This document shows, one piece after another, positions 49,485-60,600 of a stretch of DNA of 64,000 nt. The notes beneath the pieces were generated by a model, which ran no database searches, was not told where the DNA came from, and saw nothing but the letters and a program-made list of their open reading frames with translations. Made by a program: the position numbers and the translations under genes. Every line of letters begins with the position of its first letter. The stretch's first letter is position 1. This DNA is from Musa acuminata AAA Group. Its lineage: Eukaryota; Streptophyta; Magnoliopsida; Zingiberales; Musaceae. Location: positions 46,986,001-47,050,000 of the forward strand of contig NC_088357.1 in NCBI RefSeq assembly GCF_036884655.1, read 5' to 3'.

Positions 49485-50717
49485 CTATAACATCACTAAC
49501 TCCATTGGATCTCTTACCTGCTCCCCCTCCATCCTTCGACCACTAGAATCCAGTGGGTCTCTAGACCATCTGATATCCAGTTCCAGTTCCTTCTGCCTCA
49601 CCTGTAATATCATGCACTCGTTCTCCAATCTCAATCTGTCATTCTCCAGCCTCAACCTCTCAAGCTCCCAATCCTTCTTGCTCCGGAACCTCTGCCACTT
49701 GAAGTGTCGCTTCTCCAGTTCCAATGCCTCAGCCTCAACATCCACCCTCTCTTCTTCGAGCTGCAATGCACGTCTCTTAAACCACTCCCACTGCTCCCAT
49801 GGTGACTTTGTTGTGTCCCGAAGTACTCCATCTATCTCAACCCTGAAGCTCTCAAAGCCCTTTTTTCCCAGTTCATAGCTCCACTCATCATGATCCCCAA
49901 TGTCATTACCCTCATCCTCGTCTTCCTCTTCATCCTCCATAAGACTACTGGGAGGGGCGAGTTTTGGGACTGGACAGACCTGCAAATTGACATCATGGCA
50001 ATTCAGCATCTTCTGCCCATTGTGATAGGCGCACATCTCCCGGTAAAAAAGGTGCTTCGAGCTCAAGATCTTCCTCACATCGTCCTTAGCCTTTGGAGAG
50101 ATATGGTGCATCGAATCCAGAAGGAGGGGGTTCTCGACAACTTGACAGGTCGTCCCTCGTCCAAGGATCTCATTCAGACGCTTGTATCTCTTGTTGAGAT
50201 CATTGAACTTGTCTTCGCACTGCTGGGGCGAGACATAGCAACCTTTCTCGAGCATCAACCTCGACACAGTCTTCCACTTGCCCTTCTTCTGGAGCGTGGC
50301 CCCGTGCTTCCTTTTTGCTGCTGACGACCCGTCAAAGGTTTCCAGAGCACCGTCATCATGATCCCCAACATATGCCACCACCGAGATCAGCAGCCGCACA
50401 ATCTCGTCGGTCCACTTCATACGCTGCCAAGGCGAGGCATTTTTGCTCCCGCCGGCTTCGGAAGCGGGTAAGGAGTGGGACTCATGGTCATTCTCGTCGC
50501 CAGCGGGAGCCGGGAAGTGGTCCTCGTCGTCGCTAGTGGCGGTGGTCCCAGAGGAGGGGGCGAAGAGCGAGCCTATCTGGTGGTCAGGGTCCAGGCCGGC
50601 GGTTGACGGCGCAGCGGCGGCGATCGAGCGGAAGTGGGGGTGGAGCTGATTGACGGAGGAGTCGAACCCGGCAGCAGATCCTGGGAGCAAGGGACCGCCC
50701 AAAATCGGATTATTCAT
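49485..50717 (-). CDS. Trihelix (Myb/SANT-like) transcription factor
   Basis: Intronless, 410 residues from the ATG at 50717. The open frame extends nine codons further to a TTG at 50744, but MNNPILGG is the natural start. The order of parts is a Ser/Ala/Gly/Pro-rich N-terminus with acidic patches, then a Myb/SANT-like trihelix DNA-binding domain (about residues 98-190). That domain contains RMKWTDEIVRLLISVVAYVG, KGKWKTVSRLMLEKGCYVS and PQQCEDKFNDLNKRYKRLNE. Next come an acidic linker (EDEEEDEDEG), a WEWFKRRALQLEEE segment and a long Glu/Arg/Leu coiled coil near the C-terminus. This layout is that of nuclear trihelix proteins of the SH4/SIP1-related groups. Exact subgroup and targets cannot be told from sequence alone. 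Confidence 0.88.
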   Translation of the reverse strand: MNNPILGGPLLPGSAAGFDSSVNQLHPHFRSIAAAAPSTAGLDPDHQIGSLFAPSSGTTATSDDEDHFPAPAGDENDHESHSLPASEAGGSKNASPWQRMKWTDEIVRLLISVVAYVGDHDDGALETFDGSSAAKRKHGATLQKKGKWKTVSRLMLEKGCYVSPQQCEDKFNDLNKRYKRLNEILGRGTTCQVVENPLLLDSMHHISPKAKDDVRKILSSKHLFYREMCAYHNGQKMLNCHDVNLQVCPVPKLAPPSSLMEDEEEDEDEGNDIGDHDEWSYELGKKGFESFRVEIDGVLRDTTKSPWEQWEWFKRRALQLEEERVDVEAEALELEKRHFKWQRFRSKKDWELERLRLENDRLRLENECMILQVRQKELELDIRWSRDPLDSSGRRMEGEQVRDPMELVML

Positions 50718-51235
50718 GCCCGCCCGCCTCCCGATCGGAGCCAAAAAAAAAACCCTAGATATCCCAAGATTCGAATGATTCGGTGATGCAGCGATCGCTT
50801 AGCATAGGTAAAATGGATCAAACAGAAACGGAATGCGAGGGTTTGTACAAAGAGATGGACTTTTGAGATGAAAACGGGCGAAGAGTGAGAGTTTTGGGGA
50901 ACAACTCAGGGGTGGGTTGGAGATAAAAATGGCGTCTTTAACAGATTGAGCTGCTTTTACTCCATTAGTGGCACACTTCTGATAGCACTACACCTTTCCG
51001 CATACTTTTGATAGCACCGCATCGATATCATCGGATTATATATATATATATATATATATATATCGTTAAACTTCAAAGCATTGATGATTATAGTCTTTGG
51101 AGCGAGCAACGTAGTTAGGGAATTAGGAAATATGACGAGGTATTGATAACAATAGAAGGCAAGTGAGATATTAAAGACGATAAAAGATACATGAGAGTGT
51201 TTCTTCTCAATAAATAAATGACTCATCTTACTCAG
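50718..51235. other. 5' flank of the trihelix gene
   Basis: Promoter side of the minus-strand trihelix gene. It holds a (TA)n run at about 51037-51062. No other gene. Confidence 0.5.
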
Positions 51236-52545
51236 GATTAATTACTAATTATTCTTATAATTAGATCTCATTAATATTTCGATCCCTATATTTAAAAATT
51301 TTATATCAAAATATTTATAATTATAAAAATAAAATATTTAGCTCTATTTATCCTAACGTGACCGTTTGTTTTACTAACAAAAGATACAGCACATCGGTAA
51401 AAAAAAAATAATTTTAACATCTTAATTATATTTTTGTTTCTTCTTAGTTGACTATTATGATGGTGATGAATGATCGCACCATTGGAGGCCATGAGTGGTT
51501 GTTGTAGTTGTGAATATAATGGTTGATGAGAACGATGTGAGGATATCCTTAGAGATGGGTTACGTGAAGTCTTAGAGGTAGAGTTGAGAGAGTTTTGTAA
51601 CTTCTTGTCAAAGGAGGAAAAGAAGGGAGAGCGATGATAAGAAATGAGACAAAGGGAGAAGAGGAAGAGGACAAGGACAATGGCTATGTCGATGCAGATG
51701 CTGAGAAGTGTCGACACAAATGCAGAGCATCGACATCTACTCTACATCGCCCTACATTTGCATCAAAGCCAATACAGATACATAGTGACGCCAACGCAAA
51801 TGTAAAGTAACACCACTCTGCTATACATATGTGGCTTCTATTTTGCATCGTCCTACATCTACGTCAATACCGACACATATGTAAAGCAATGTTCATCATT
51901 CTTTTCCCTTTCCCTCATCTCTCATCCTTCTTCTCTCTTTCATTATTATGCATCACTTGACATCTGTATTTGTACTAACATAGATGCAAGATGATACAAA
52001 GCATAAGCTATACATGTTGATACTCTACATCTGTATCGGCATCGTTTGGCATTTGCGTCGGTGCGAATGCAAATGTAAGGCAATGCAGAGCAGAAGCCGT
52101 AGATGTCAATACTTTGCATCTGCATTGACGTCGCTCTACATTTGCATCGACGCAGTCATCATCCTCTTCCTCCTCTCCCTTCACCTCACCTCTCATCGTT
52201 GCTCTCCCTCCTCTTCCTCTTTTGGTGCCTCTATATCTACGCCAATGTTGCATTGCTCTATATCTACATTGGTAGGACGCAAGGTCTTTGTCTCACCTCT
52301 TGCCAATGCAATTGTAAAATGGCATCAATGTAAATGTCTTACTTGGGACATTAAAATTATGTTTTTATTCATCTTATTTCTACACATCTTTCATTAATAA
52401 AATGATGGTATTAAAGTAAATGAGATTAAATATTTAAGTATTATAACTATAGAGATTTTAATATAAATTTTATAAATATAACTATCGAAATACTAAAGAG
52501 ATCTAACCACAAAGATAATATATAATTATCGTATATAATTATCGT
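51236..52545. mobile_element. Large foldback DNA element related to the 13.2-kb MITE
   Basis: Imperfect inverted arms. The left, from about 51236, reads GGATTAATTACTAATTATTC, TTAGATCTCATTAATATTTC and CGATCCCTATATTTAAAAAT. The complement of the right arm, about 52395-52545, reads TTAGATCTCTTTAGTATTTC, GATAGTTATATTTATAAAAT. The arms align over at least 85 bp and resemble the arms of the 13215-13580 MITE. The ~1.1-kb interior contains many diverged repeats of GCATCGACGCAAATGTAGAGC-like words in both orientations (about 51680-52330). No transposase frame. Ends are approximate and no clean target duplication was found. Confidence 0.55.
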
Positions 52546-53053
52546 GAGATGACTTTATCTCAAGATGATTTTGGTTGGATCGTGAGATCTACATCTTTCA
52601 TTGTATCACTAAAATAATTAACATAAAGATAACCCAATAAATATAATTTTATAACTAATATTTAAAATAATTAACATAAAAGGGTAAATAAAAACTCAAT
52701 AATCAAAAAATGATATTTTTATAAATATCTTAAGTAGTATTTAAATATTAGAATATTTATTAATTTCATACTCAAATACTTATTTTGATGTTGTTGCTAT
52801 AATTGTAATAAATTAAGTAAAGATAGTGTAATTTATGTGAAAATACCTATTTTTAAGACTTAAATATTTACCTCTTTTGTAAGTCATTTCTAATGTTTGC
52901 TGAAATTTAAAAAATTTTGTAAAAAAAGAACTAAGACGTGAGTTACACTCTTTTAAACAAAGTTACTACTTTTCTAAATAAGATTGGAAAAATTATATAA
53001 TCACATTGGAAAACATTATAACTCGTATCTTCTTTTTTTTTTTAAATAGAACC
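52546..53053. other. AT-rich intergenic sequence
   Basis: Nothing recognisable. Confidence 0.4.
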
Positions 53054-54290
53054 TGTTAAAGATCTTAATAGCCCTTGGCAATAAGCTAGGGTGAATTAGT
53101 GTTATAGTAATTTTAAATATTTTAAAATCTAATAAAAAATATATTTTGAAAACTCGATTCATCATAGTAAGAGTAAAAGTTATGAGTAAAAAAAATAATA
53201 CTAAGTTATAAGTAAAATATGAGTAACGGTAAGCATATTAATTTTTATTGTGGTTAAATTTTTTTGACCAATATCTACTTTCTTTTCATCAAGACTATCG
53301 ACTTTCACCCACGATATTATTTTCAACAAATGAAAATCAATCATCTTTTATAACCTTCTTATTTTTAAAACTTAGAAGAGAATTTTTAACACTCATTTTT
53401 TCTTTCCAAAGATCTCTCACCTTCATAACTTAGTATTACAACTAAACTAAAGCAGAGAAGACATAAGGTATGCTCAAAATAAGAGTATATAATACTTCTT
53501 AATCTCAAGGATATATGCTCCATCAATCGAGCCTGGGTATAATATTTATAACCCTTAAATGACTTCAAAAATAAAATTAAAAATTTAAATTATCAAATTT
53601 TTGGGATCGGAATGGTACTATTATCGATACTGAGTGGTATTACCTAACTTTTGACACGAGCTTAAGCTTGATGGTATTACCTAACTATTATCGATACTAA
53701 GTGGTATTATCGATACTGAGTAGTACTATTATCAATACTGAACTCTAGTAGTACTACCATTGATATATTAGAGTCCAAGTGATACTATTGCCAACCAGGC
53801 AATATAACCACCTACATTGATTGTACTATTGTCAGCAAGGTTGTTAATACCTTTTTTGTCGTTGGTTGACTCATATGGTATCGTTGCTTAAGCTTGATGG
53901 TATGACGCTTAATTTCAACCTAAACTTAAGCCTAAAGGGTGTTGCAGGTTTGAGCTCTAATTCAACTAGAAAATTACTCAAATTAACTATAGAATATTTT
54001 GATGTTGGGTCAACAACTTTGTCTAACAAAATATTGAAACTTTTGACATGTCCCGATGTACGGTTATTCATTTGAACCTTTGACATATTATCTTATTCTT
54101 GACATATCGCTTACTCCTTCAACGTATTATCTTTATCACGATGTCTAATCTTCTGATATAATATTTGATCATTCCGATATTATGTCGAAACATTTAGCAT
54201 GAGCTTCATTCTTTCACGCATCAACCAATCATTCAACTTGATATTTGTCCCGGTCCGAGTGTATGATTGAAGTATTTCTTATGCCACTTA
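53054..54290 (-). mobile_element. Degenerate Sirevirus-like LTR, minus orientation
   Basis: The plus strand opens TGTTAAAGATCTTAATAGCC... GCTAGGGTGAATTAGT, the complement of a Sirevirus LTR 3' end (AATTCACCC... TTAAGATC...ACA). Further in, the minus strand has AGAAGATTAGACATCG, matching AGAAGATTAGACGTCG in the 23-kb LTR, and repeated GGTATTACC/ATCGATACTGAGTGG words. Size is similar to the 23-kb copy, but it is much more decayed. The 54.29-kb end is approximate. Confidence 0.45.
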
Positions 54291-55371
54291 TCTCAAAAGT
54301 ATATTAGTTCAATAATTTATCATGGAAATATGATATTTAACATAATCTTCTTTGATAATATTCATACAAATTCAATACATTAATTGAATCTTTTTTGAAC
54401 AAAATTAAAAAATCCATACAAATTCAATTTTTTTTTAATCAAAAATCAATTATATATAGTTCATTTCAAACTTTGTAAGACATTTTTATTTTCTAAAATT
54501 TTATTTTTTTGAAAAATAAAAGTTACATTGTATCTTATATTATTTTTGAATATAATCCTAAAAATAGTGCAACTCAATTCTTATTTTTTTTTCTTTACTC
54601 ACATATTTTTTTAACCCAAACTGATAATAAATTAATCTTAAATTTAATAAAATTAAAAAAGGATACAAATTTAATTTTTTAATGAATGGAATTAGTAAAA
54701 AACCTATCTTAAAGGCTTAGTAAGCCATTCCTTCAAATTTTCTTGAAAATCTAGAATTTTTGAAACATTGGAAGGTGAGTTCCAATATTTTTAAATAAGG
54801 CCTCCAACATAATGTAACTTAGGTTTCCAAAATATATTTTTTAAAGCTTCATAAAACCTTATATGCTAATTTTCAAGCGGTTTTTATTCATTTCATGATT
54901 AAATTTATATAAACAATATCATTATATTATCTTATATTTGATATTTGATATTTTCCATAACAATATGTTTTTTACTAACAATTTTTTGTTTATATTCATA
55001 AAATCAGTTTTATATGATATACTTTTATCAATATAAATAAATAAATATAATGTGCTGATTCATTTAAGTGAGTCTAAAAAGGAAGGGAAAGGAAACTATT
55101 ATTCTTATAGAAATTAACGATAACAACAGATGGATACAGTCAACCCAATGGATTAGAATGGTATCATCTACAAGTGACATTGTTCTTATGCAAATTATGC
55201 TCATAATGGTTTCATAGGCGACATCCTTAGATCGCCGTCCATTTTCTCACGAGCGATCGATATCGAGCATCAGCAGTTCTTAAGAGAAACGTGTACGGCT
55301 GATTCAGTGCACGCATATCAATATAGTGCGGAACATAAGATAAGATAGCAGAGGATGAGCACATATTTAAC
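54291..55371. other. AT-rich flank and promoter region of the A20/AN1 gene
   Basis: No gene. GC content rises near 55.2 kb. The transcription start is probably around 55.35-55.40 kb, but no unambiguous TATA box could be picked. Confidence 0.4.
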
Positions 55372-55613
55372 TTGGATCTTCCCAGCCTCGATCGCACCGT
55401 TCCGAGGAGGAGCTCTCTGGTTGCTAGGGTTAGGGTTAGGTTTTTAACACGCTGGCTGTCGTTCCTTTTTTGTGGTGATCGATCGCCGAGGCTGGTTGAT
55501 TTGAATTTTTTGCTCTGCTCTCTGTTCCCGTTTTTTCAATCGCCAGGCTCGTCCAAGCTTATTGTTACTGACCGAGAGGGAAAACAGTCGCCTTTGAGAG
55601 CAGATTCGAGCAG

Positions 55614-55989
55614 GTGAGTTGCATTCTTTTATTGTTGGGGGCATAAAAGTGCTCATCGTTGGGTTGAAATCATCCGGCTTTCTTTTAGTTTGTATCTTTT
55701 TTATGCGTATTGTTGATTACTCTACCCAAATTGAATTCTGTATGTTGTCGCTGTACGTCTTTCCTGATGTAAAATTTGTTGTTTTGGAATAAACTAGACT
55801 TCTTTAGGGATTTATGGGATAAAGGCTTTAATTTTTTTGATCGTGATCAGGAATCTTCTTCTTGGTATTTAAATTGTTAGACGAAATGGGGTTACTGATA
55901 CTTGGATTTTTTGAACTTATCTGAATGATCTATCTTAGGGTTTCGGTTTAGACTAATTAGGCATATAATTGATGGTCATCGTGGTATAG
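55614..55989 (+). other. 5'-UTR intron of the A20/AN1 gene
   Basis: A consensus donor CAG|GTGAGT at 55613/55614 and the acceptor GGTATAG ending at 55989 bracket 376 bp of T-rich sequence just before the ATG at 56001. Leader introns are common in plant A20/AN1 genes and often raise expression. Confidence 0.65.
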
Positions 55990-56000
55990 CAAACTTGAAG

Positions 56001-56528
56001 ATGGATCACGATGAGACTGGATGCCAAGCTCCTGAGGGCCCGATCCTGTGCATCAACAACTGTGGATTCTTCGGAAGCGCGGCGACCATGAATATGTGCT
56101 CCAAGTGCCACAGGGAAATGATTCTGAAGCAGGAGCAGGCCAAGCTTGCAGCATCCTCCATTGACAATCTTGTGAATGGCAGTGGCGGTGACATCTGCAG
56201 CAGCAATGGCAAGGAGCCTGTAATCTCTGCTGTAACAGATGTGAGAATTGTCTCTGGGGAGCTAAAGGCCATTCCTTCACAATCACCAGAAGTGCTATGC
56301 TCAAGTGGTTCTGGGGAAGCAAAGGCAAAAAATGGTCCAAATAGGTGCAGCACATGCAGGAAACGGGTCGGTCTAACAGGGTTTCAATGTCGATGCGGGG
56401 ATCTTTTCTGCACTACGCATCGTTATTCGGACAAGCATGGCTGCCCTTTCGACTACCAGAGAGCTGCCAGGGATGCCATTGCCAAAGCGAACCCTGTGGT
56501 TAAGGCTGAGAAGCTTGACAAGATCTAA
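56001..56528 (+). CDS. A20/AN1 zinc-finger stress-associated protein
   Basis: One coding exon of 175 residues starting MDHDETG. The open frame extends upstream only to a TTG, so the ATG at 56001 is the start. The A20 finger (Cys17, Cys21, Cys33, Cys36) reads [20 protein letters not shown]. The AN1 finger near the C-terminus reads [18 protein letters not shown] and continues to [17 protein letters not shown], with all eight zinc ligands. The middle is Ser/Gly-rich and variable. Length and domain order are those of plant SAPs, cytosolic or nuclear proteins linked to tolerance of cold, salt and drought. A20 can bind ubiquitin chains, and some members act as E3 ligases or redox sensors. The coding exon follows a leader intron. 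Confidence 0.95.
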   Translation: MDHDETGCQAPEGPILCINNCGFFGSAATMNMCSKCHREMILKQEQAKLAASSIDNLVNGSGGDICSSNGKEPVISAVTDVRIVSGELKAIPSQSPEVLCSSGSGEAKAKNGPNRCSTCRKRVGLTGFQCRCGDLFCTTHRYSDKHGCPFDYQRAARDAIAKANPVVKAEKLDKI

Positions 56529-57673
56529 AGCAATGGGTGAGGCCATTGAGCTCTGGTTCAGTGTTCTTGTTATCCAAGCGTTCCCTTCGGTTGGCTGCTT
56601 TGTGATGTCCTTGTTGCTAAAATGAGTGGAGTGATACCTAGGGCATCAATACGTAATTGTGTGAGCTGTTATTTGTGCTTGGTTGGTGGATTACATATGT
56701 TGGTTTATGATCTGATGCTTTTTACGTACCATCGTGGATGTTATGCTATATTTATTTAGTGATAGTAATTATTGCCAATGTGTTGAGTTCAGTTCTATGT
56801 TTCTGGGAAGTTTTTAGCTTATGCGGCATCAGTTTTATAATTCGCTTTATTGATTGCATGGTATGGAGAAACATTTTGGATCGATGATCTGAATTGTGGT
56901 TATTGAGGAATGTCATTGGGAAGGTTGGGGTTCATGTTTTGCCCTTAATTCCCGTCTTTGTTTTCTTTTTGTTCTTGTGCTCTACAGTGTTCTATGCAAG
57001 TGTCCGGTTAACGTTTTGCAATATGTCCATTTCTCCAAAGTGGGACAGATTTGAGGTAATTGGAACTTGGAGCTGTTCTTTTTCTGTTGTTACATCAAGG
57101 GTTTTTAGGTTTGTAAATCTATGATTTCGTCTGAACCGTGCTTTGAAGTCCTATGGTCTTGTATTGCTGGTTTTTAATAGGCCACAATATCTATATTATC
57201 AAAGAAAAGATTATGACTCATGAGCATGCTATCAACTGAGAGACTTAGTGACTTGACCATTTTTGATCTACCAAAACCTAGTCCAGTAGATCATATGCTG
57301 CTAAAACTAAGGCTTGTTACTGTTGTTGTTGTGTTTGGTTTTGTAGACAATGAATTCTTGTGCAGTTTTATGATACATGGGTAGTGTTATATTCAAGTAT
57401 CAGTAGAGAGGTGCAGAAGATTTAGGTTGGTTGTGGTGCTTTGAGAATGGTTCCTTGAATCTAAGATTTAGGACTCACTGCGAACTCATGTCAGACAGCA
57501 ACGATGATATATTCTGTTGCTCTGTTCTATAGATGTAATCTCGGCACCACAAATATGACAGATGGATGCTGTTCTATAATCTTTCAGTCAAATGAGTTTA
57601 TAGATTACGACACAAACATATTTACATCTGGCTGCCGTCGAGAATTGGCTGCAACCCATCAATGTAACGCACA
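56529..57673. other. 3' flanks of two convergent genes
   Basis: Holds the 3' UTR of the A20/AN1 gene and that of the GH127-like gene, which face each other. No gene between them. Confidence 0.5.
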
Positions 57674-60600
57674 TCACGATGTGTCATATTCGACGGGCGT
57701 GAAGGTGGCTCTGGCAAAGTTGTCGATCGCTGGATTGCCTTGTTGGTGGATGTCGAAGTAGACAGTGTATGTCTCATCTCTCAAGCTCAGCAAAGGCTCC
57801 AGCAGAAAATTCCGGCTGACTCCGTTGGCCACGAAGCTAATAGGATGGTACTGCCTCAACCCTCCGGCAACAGGAGTGAAGCTCACAGTCTGCCGGAAAG
57901 ACATCATGTCGAGCTCCGAGTCCGATGGGCAGATCAGTTGAACTGTCTTGTTCCCGGCAGCAGAGAAATACGATCCACCGATGCCACACACGAAACATCC
58001 TCGTTGGGTGCTCGACTCCAACGACACCGTCCCATGTTCGCCATCCAACCCCTGTACTATGTTGAACATGGCATCAGCACCAGGAGTAATCGACGATGAT
58101 GACACCGCGAGCCCATTGTTCGGGCCTCGATGCACCACTGTCGTGCCAGGAAGATCAAATGGCTCCAGCATAACGTAGCTCTGGACAGCAGCCGCCTTCT
58201 CGGGGAACACAAATCTGAATGTTCCGTGGATAGCCGCATTAGTCCCCTCAATGGACAGTTCCTCCATTGTCAGTGAGCCGTTGGAATTGGAGAAGACGAG
58301 CGTCTTGCCGTTGGTCTCCTGCGTGAGGCTTATCAGCTGACCACTATATGTAGCTGGAACGGCCGTGATCCAGTCGGAGATAGAGCTCGAATTCCCAGTA
58401 TTAATGTCCCAGTCGCCATTGGTCAGACCTGCAAGAAGATACGGTCCAAAAAGAATTGCCTGGATAGATCCATATTCAAGCCGATCATCTGCCAGAAATC
58501 ATGGATCAAATTCAAGTGTCAGATCGGTTCAATCTACTCCCAATATATATATTACTGTCAGCAAAACAAATTGATTGTGCTTTCCTCTAAAAGGTTCTCA
58601 ATTAGAAGCCAAAGAAGAAAACAAAAAAGTGAAATAATTCTGTGAACTAACCCTGTATGCGCTCCATCCTTAATCTGAGAGGCAATGTAACAGTCACGAT
58701 GTCATTTGACATCCAATTTCTGGTCACAGAAATGAAATTTCCTGCCAAAACACATTGCTGTTAGAAAATTTGCAGAACAAAGGCAACCAAGTATCAAAAC
58801 AAGCTACAGTTTGCAGCCTTAGATGCAAACACAAAATTGGATTTTGAACCAAGGACAAGATTGTTGACATATGCTTATGCCCCAAACAAGGAGCTTAACC
58901 AAGTCTGAACTCTTCAAACTTTTTTTCTCTCTATAAGAACGGTTTATTGTTCTGGCTAACATTGTGTTTAAATTCCAAGAAAAGCATATTTTAGCCAACT
59001 TCATGATCATGGTATACAATTTCGAATGGTACCGCCCGATATGGGCGGTACGTACCGATCCGATGGCATACCGACGCAGACCGCCCGTTACCGGACGGAA
59101 CGTGCTACAATGCTACAGTAAGAGGAAGAAATATTTAAAACTGCTCGGTACGCCCTAGTTTACCGCTCGGTACCATACCGAGCCAACTTCGAAACAGTAC
59201 GGTACGATATTGCATACCTTGTTCATGATAACCAAGAAACAAAGCTAAGCGACCAACAAGATCCAGCATTCCAAGCTCAAGGTAAACTTCATGAAGTAGA
59301 ATGAGACTGGAATCTACAAGTGAACATAGCACTCAGATTCCAAAAAGCCTGAGGGAGAGAAGACGGAGAACTGACAGCATAGAAATTGTCAATTCAGTGC
59401 TTGGGAAAACAGGAACAGGAATTGTAAAAATGAAGGCAGGGGAAGGGAAAGATGCACTATTGCTGCTGATGGTGAACCTACAACCGCTTCAACGTCAAAC
59501 AGGGAAAAGAAAGATCAAAGATATCAGTCATGGAGAACAAAAACAAAGACTTATTATTGAGTTGTCCAAAATACATATCCCATTCCTTTCCAGTAGTGGA
59601 TGTTGATCAATGGGGGTTCAGAAATCATATAAAGTAGTAAAGTTGGACTTATTTGACCATTTATTTACTAAATTTCCATACATGAAGAAAAAGAAACTCA
59701 TTTCAATAACTAGCATCTCATACAAGTCTTTGTACTTCAATATTGATCAGATTTAAAGAAATTGAAGACTTGTTTCCTGATAACTACTTCTGTACTGCTA
59801 CTGGAACTGATGATACATATTGGCATTATGCTCTAAGGCTCATATAAGTTTACGTGGACAGCAATAGGCATGAAGGAAAGATATAACTGAAACCTATAAA
59901 AGCCATGAGATCTATCTCAAAGAAAAGATGGAACAAAATCATACCAGGAGATGGTAGCTGCAGATTGTTATCATTTAGAGTTGCTTTTGCACCATCTAAA
60001 GATGTCCAAGATGGTATCCTCAGGTTCAAAGTTGAAATTTGACTACTTGACTACACGTGGACACAAGATATAAAATAAATTAGATCTTTATAAGTCTTTC
60101 AATGGAACTAGTTCTTATGACATTAATAAAAGCCCTTGATTGATTTTTTTTTTCTGATAGGAATGAATCCATCAAAAGAGCATTGATGTTGTGACAAAGC
60201 TAATCTGAATACTTCTATGTATGAAGAGTATTATTATCAGTATCAAAGTTTATTGTGTAAATGATGCATAATCCATATAGAGCAAGATTGATATTTACAG
60301 GTAATCTCTGTGGATTATTCAAGTCTTGATCTTATTTATACCCAACAGTAATTAAATTGCTTCATGGTACCTTATTAGTTGAAATCGTTATGGATACTTG
60401 GAGATAAGGATCAAAGGAATTAACAGGTTTTGTCTTCTGCTTGAGTTCAATCCCTGCAGATCTCCAAATAAAAGAACTTGATACATACTGTAGGACATAA
60501 AGGCTTGGTGTTGTTCTCTTCTCCTCAAAATAAATAGAATCTCCTAGCTTTGAAAATGATTCTATTCCTGCAAAAACAAAGAGAGAAAGAATGAATACCC

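Noticed and set aside
50718..50744. Nine-codon N-terminal extension of the trihelix protein
   Set aside because: It begins at TTG; the first ATG is at 50717.
55995..56000. Two-codon extension of the A20/AN1 protein
   Set aside because: It begins at TTG; the ATG at 56001 gives the MDHDETG start expected for the family.
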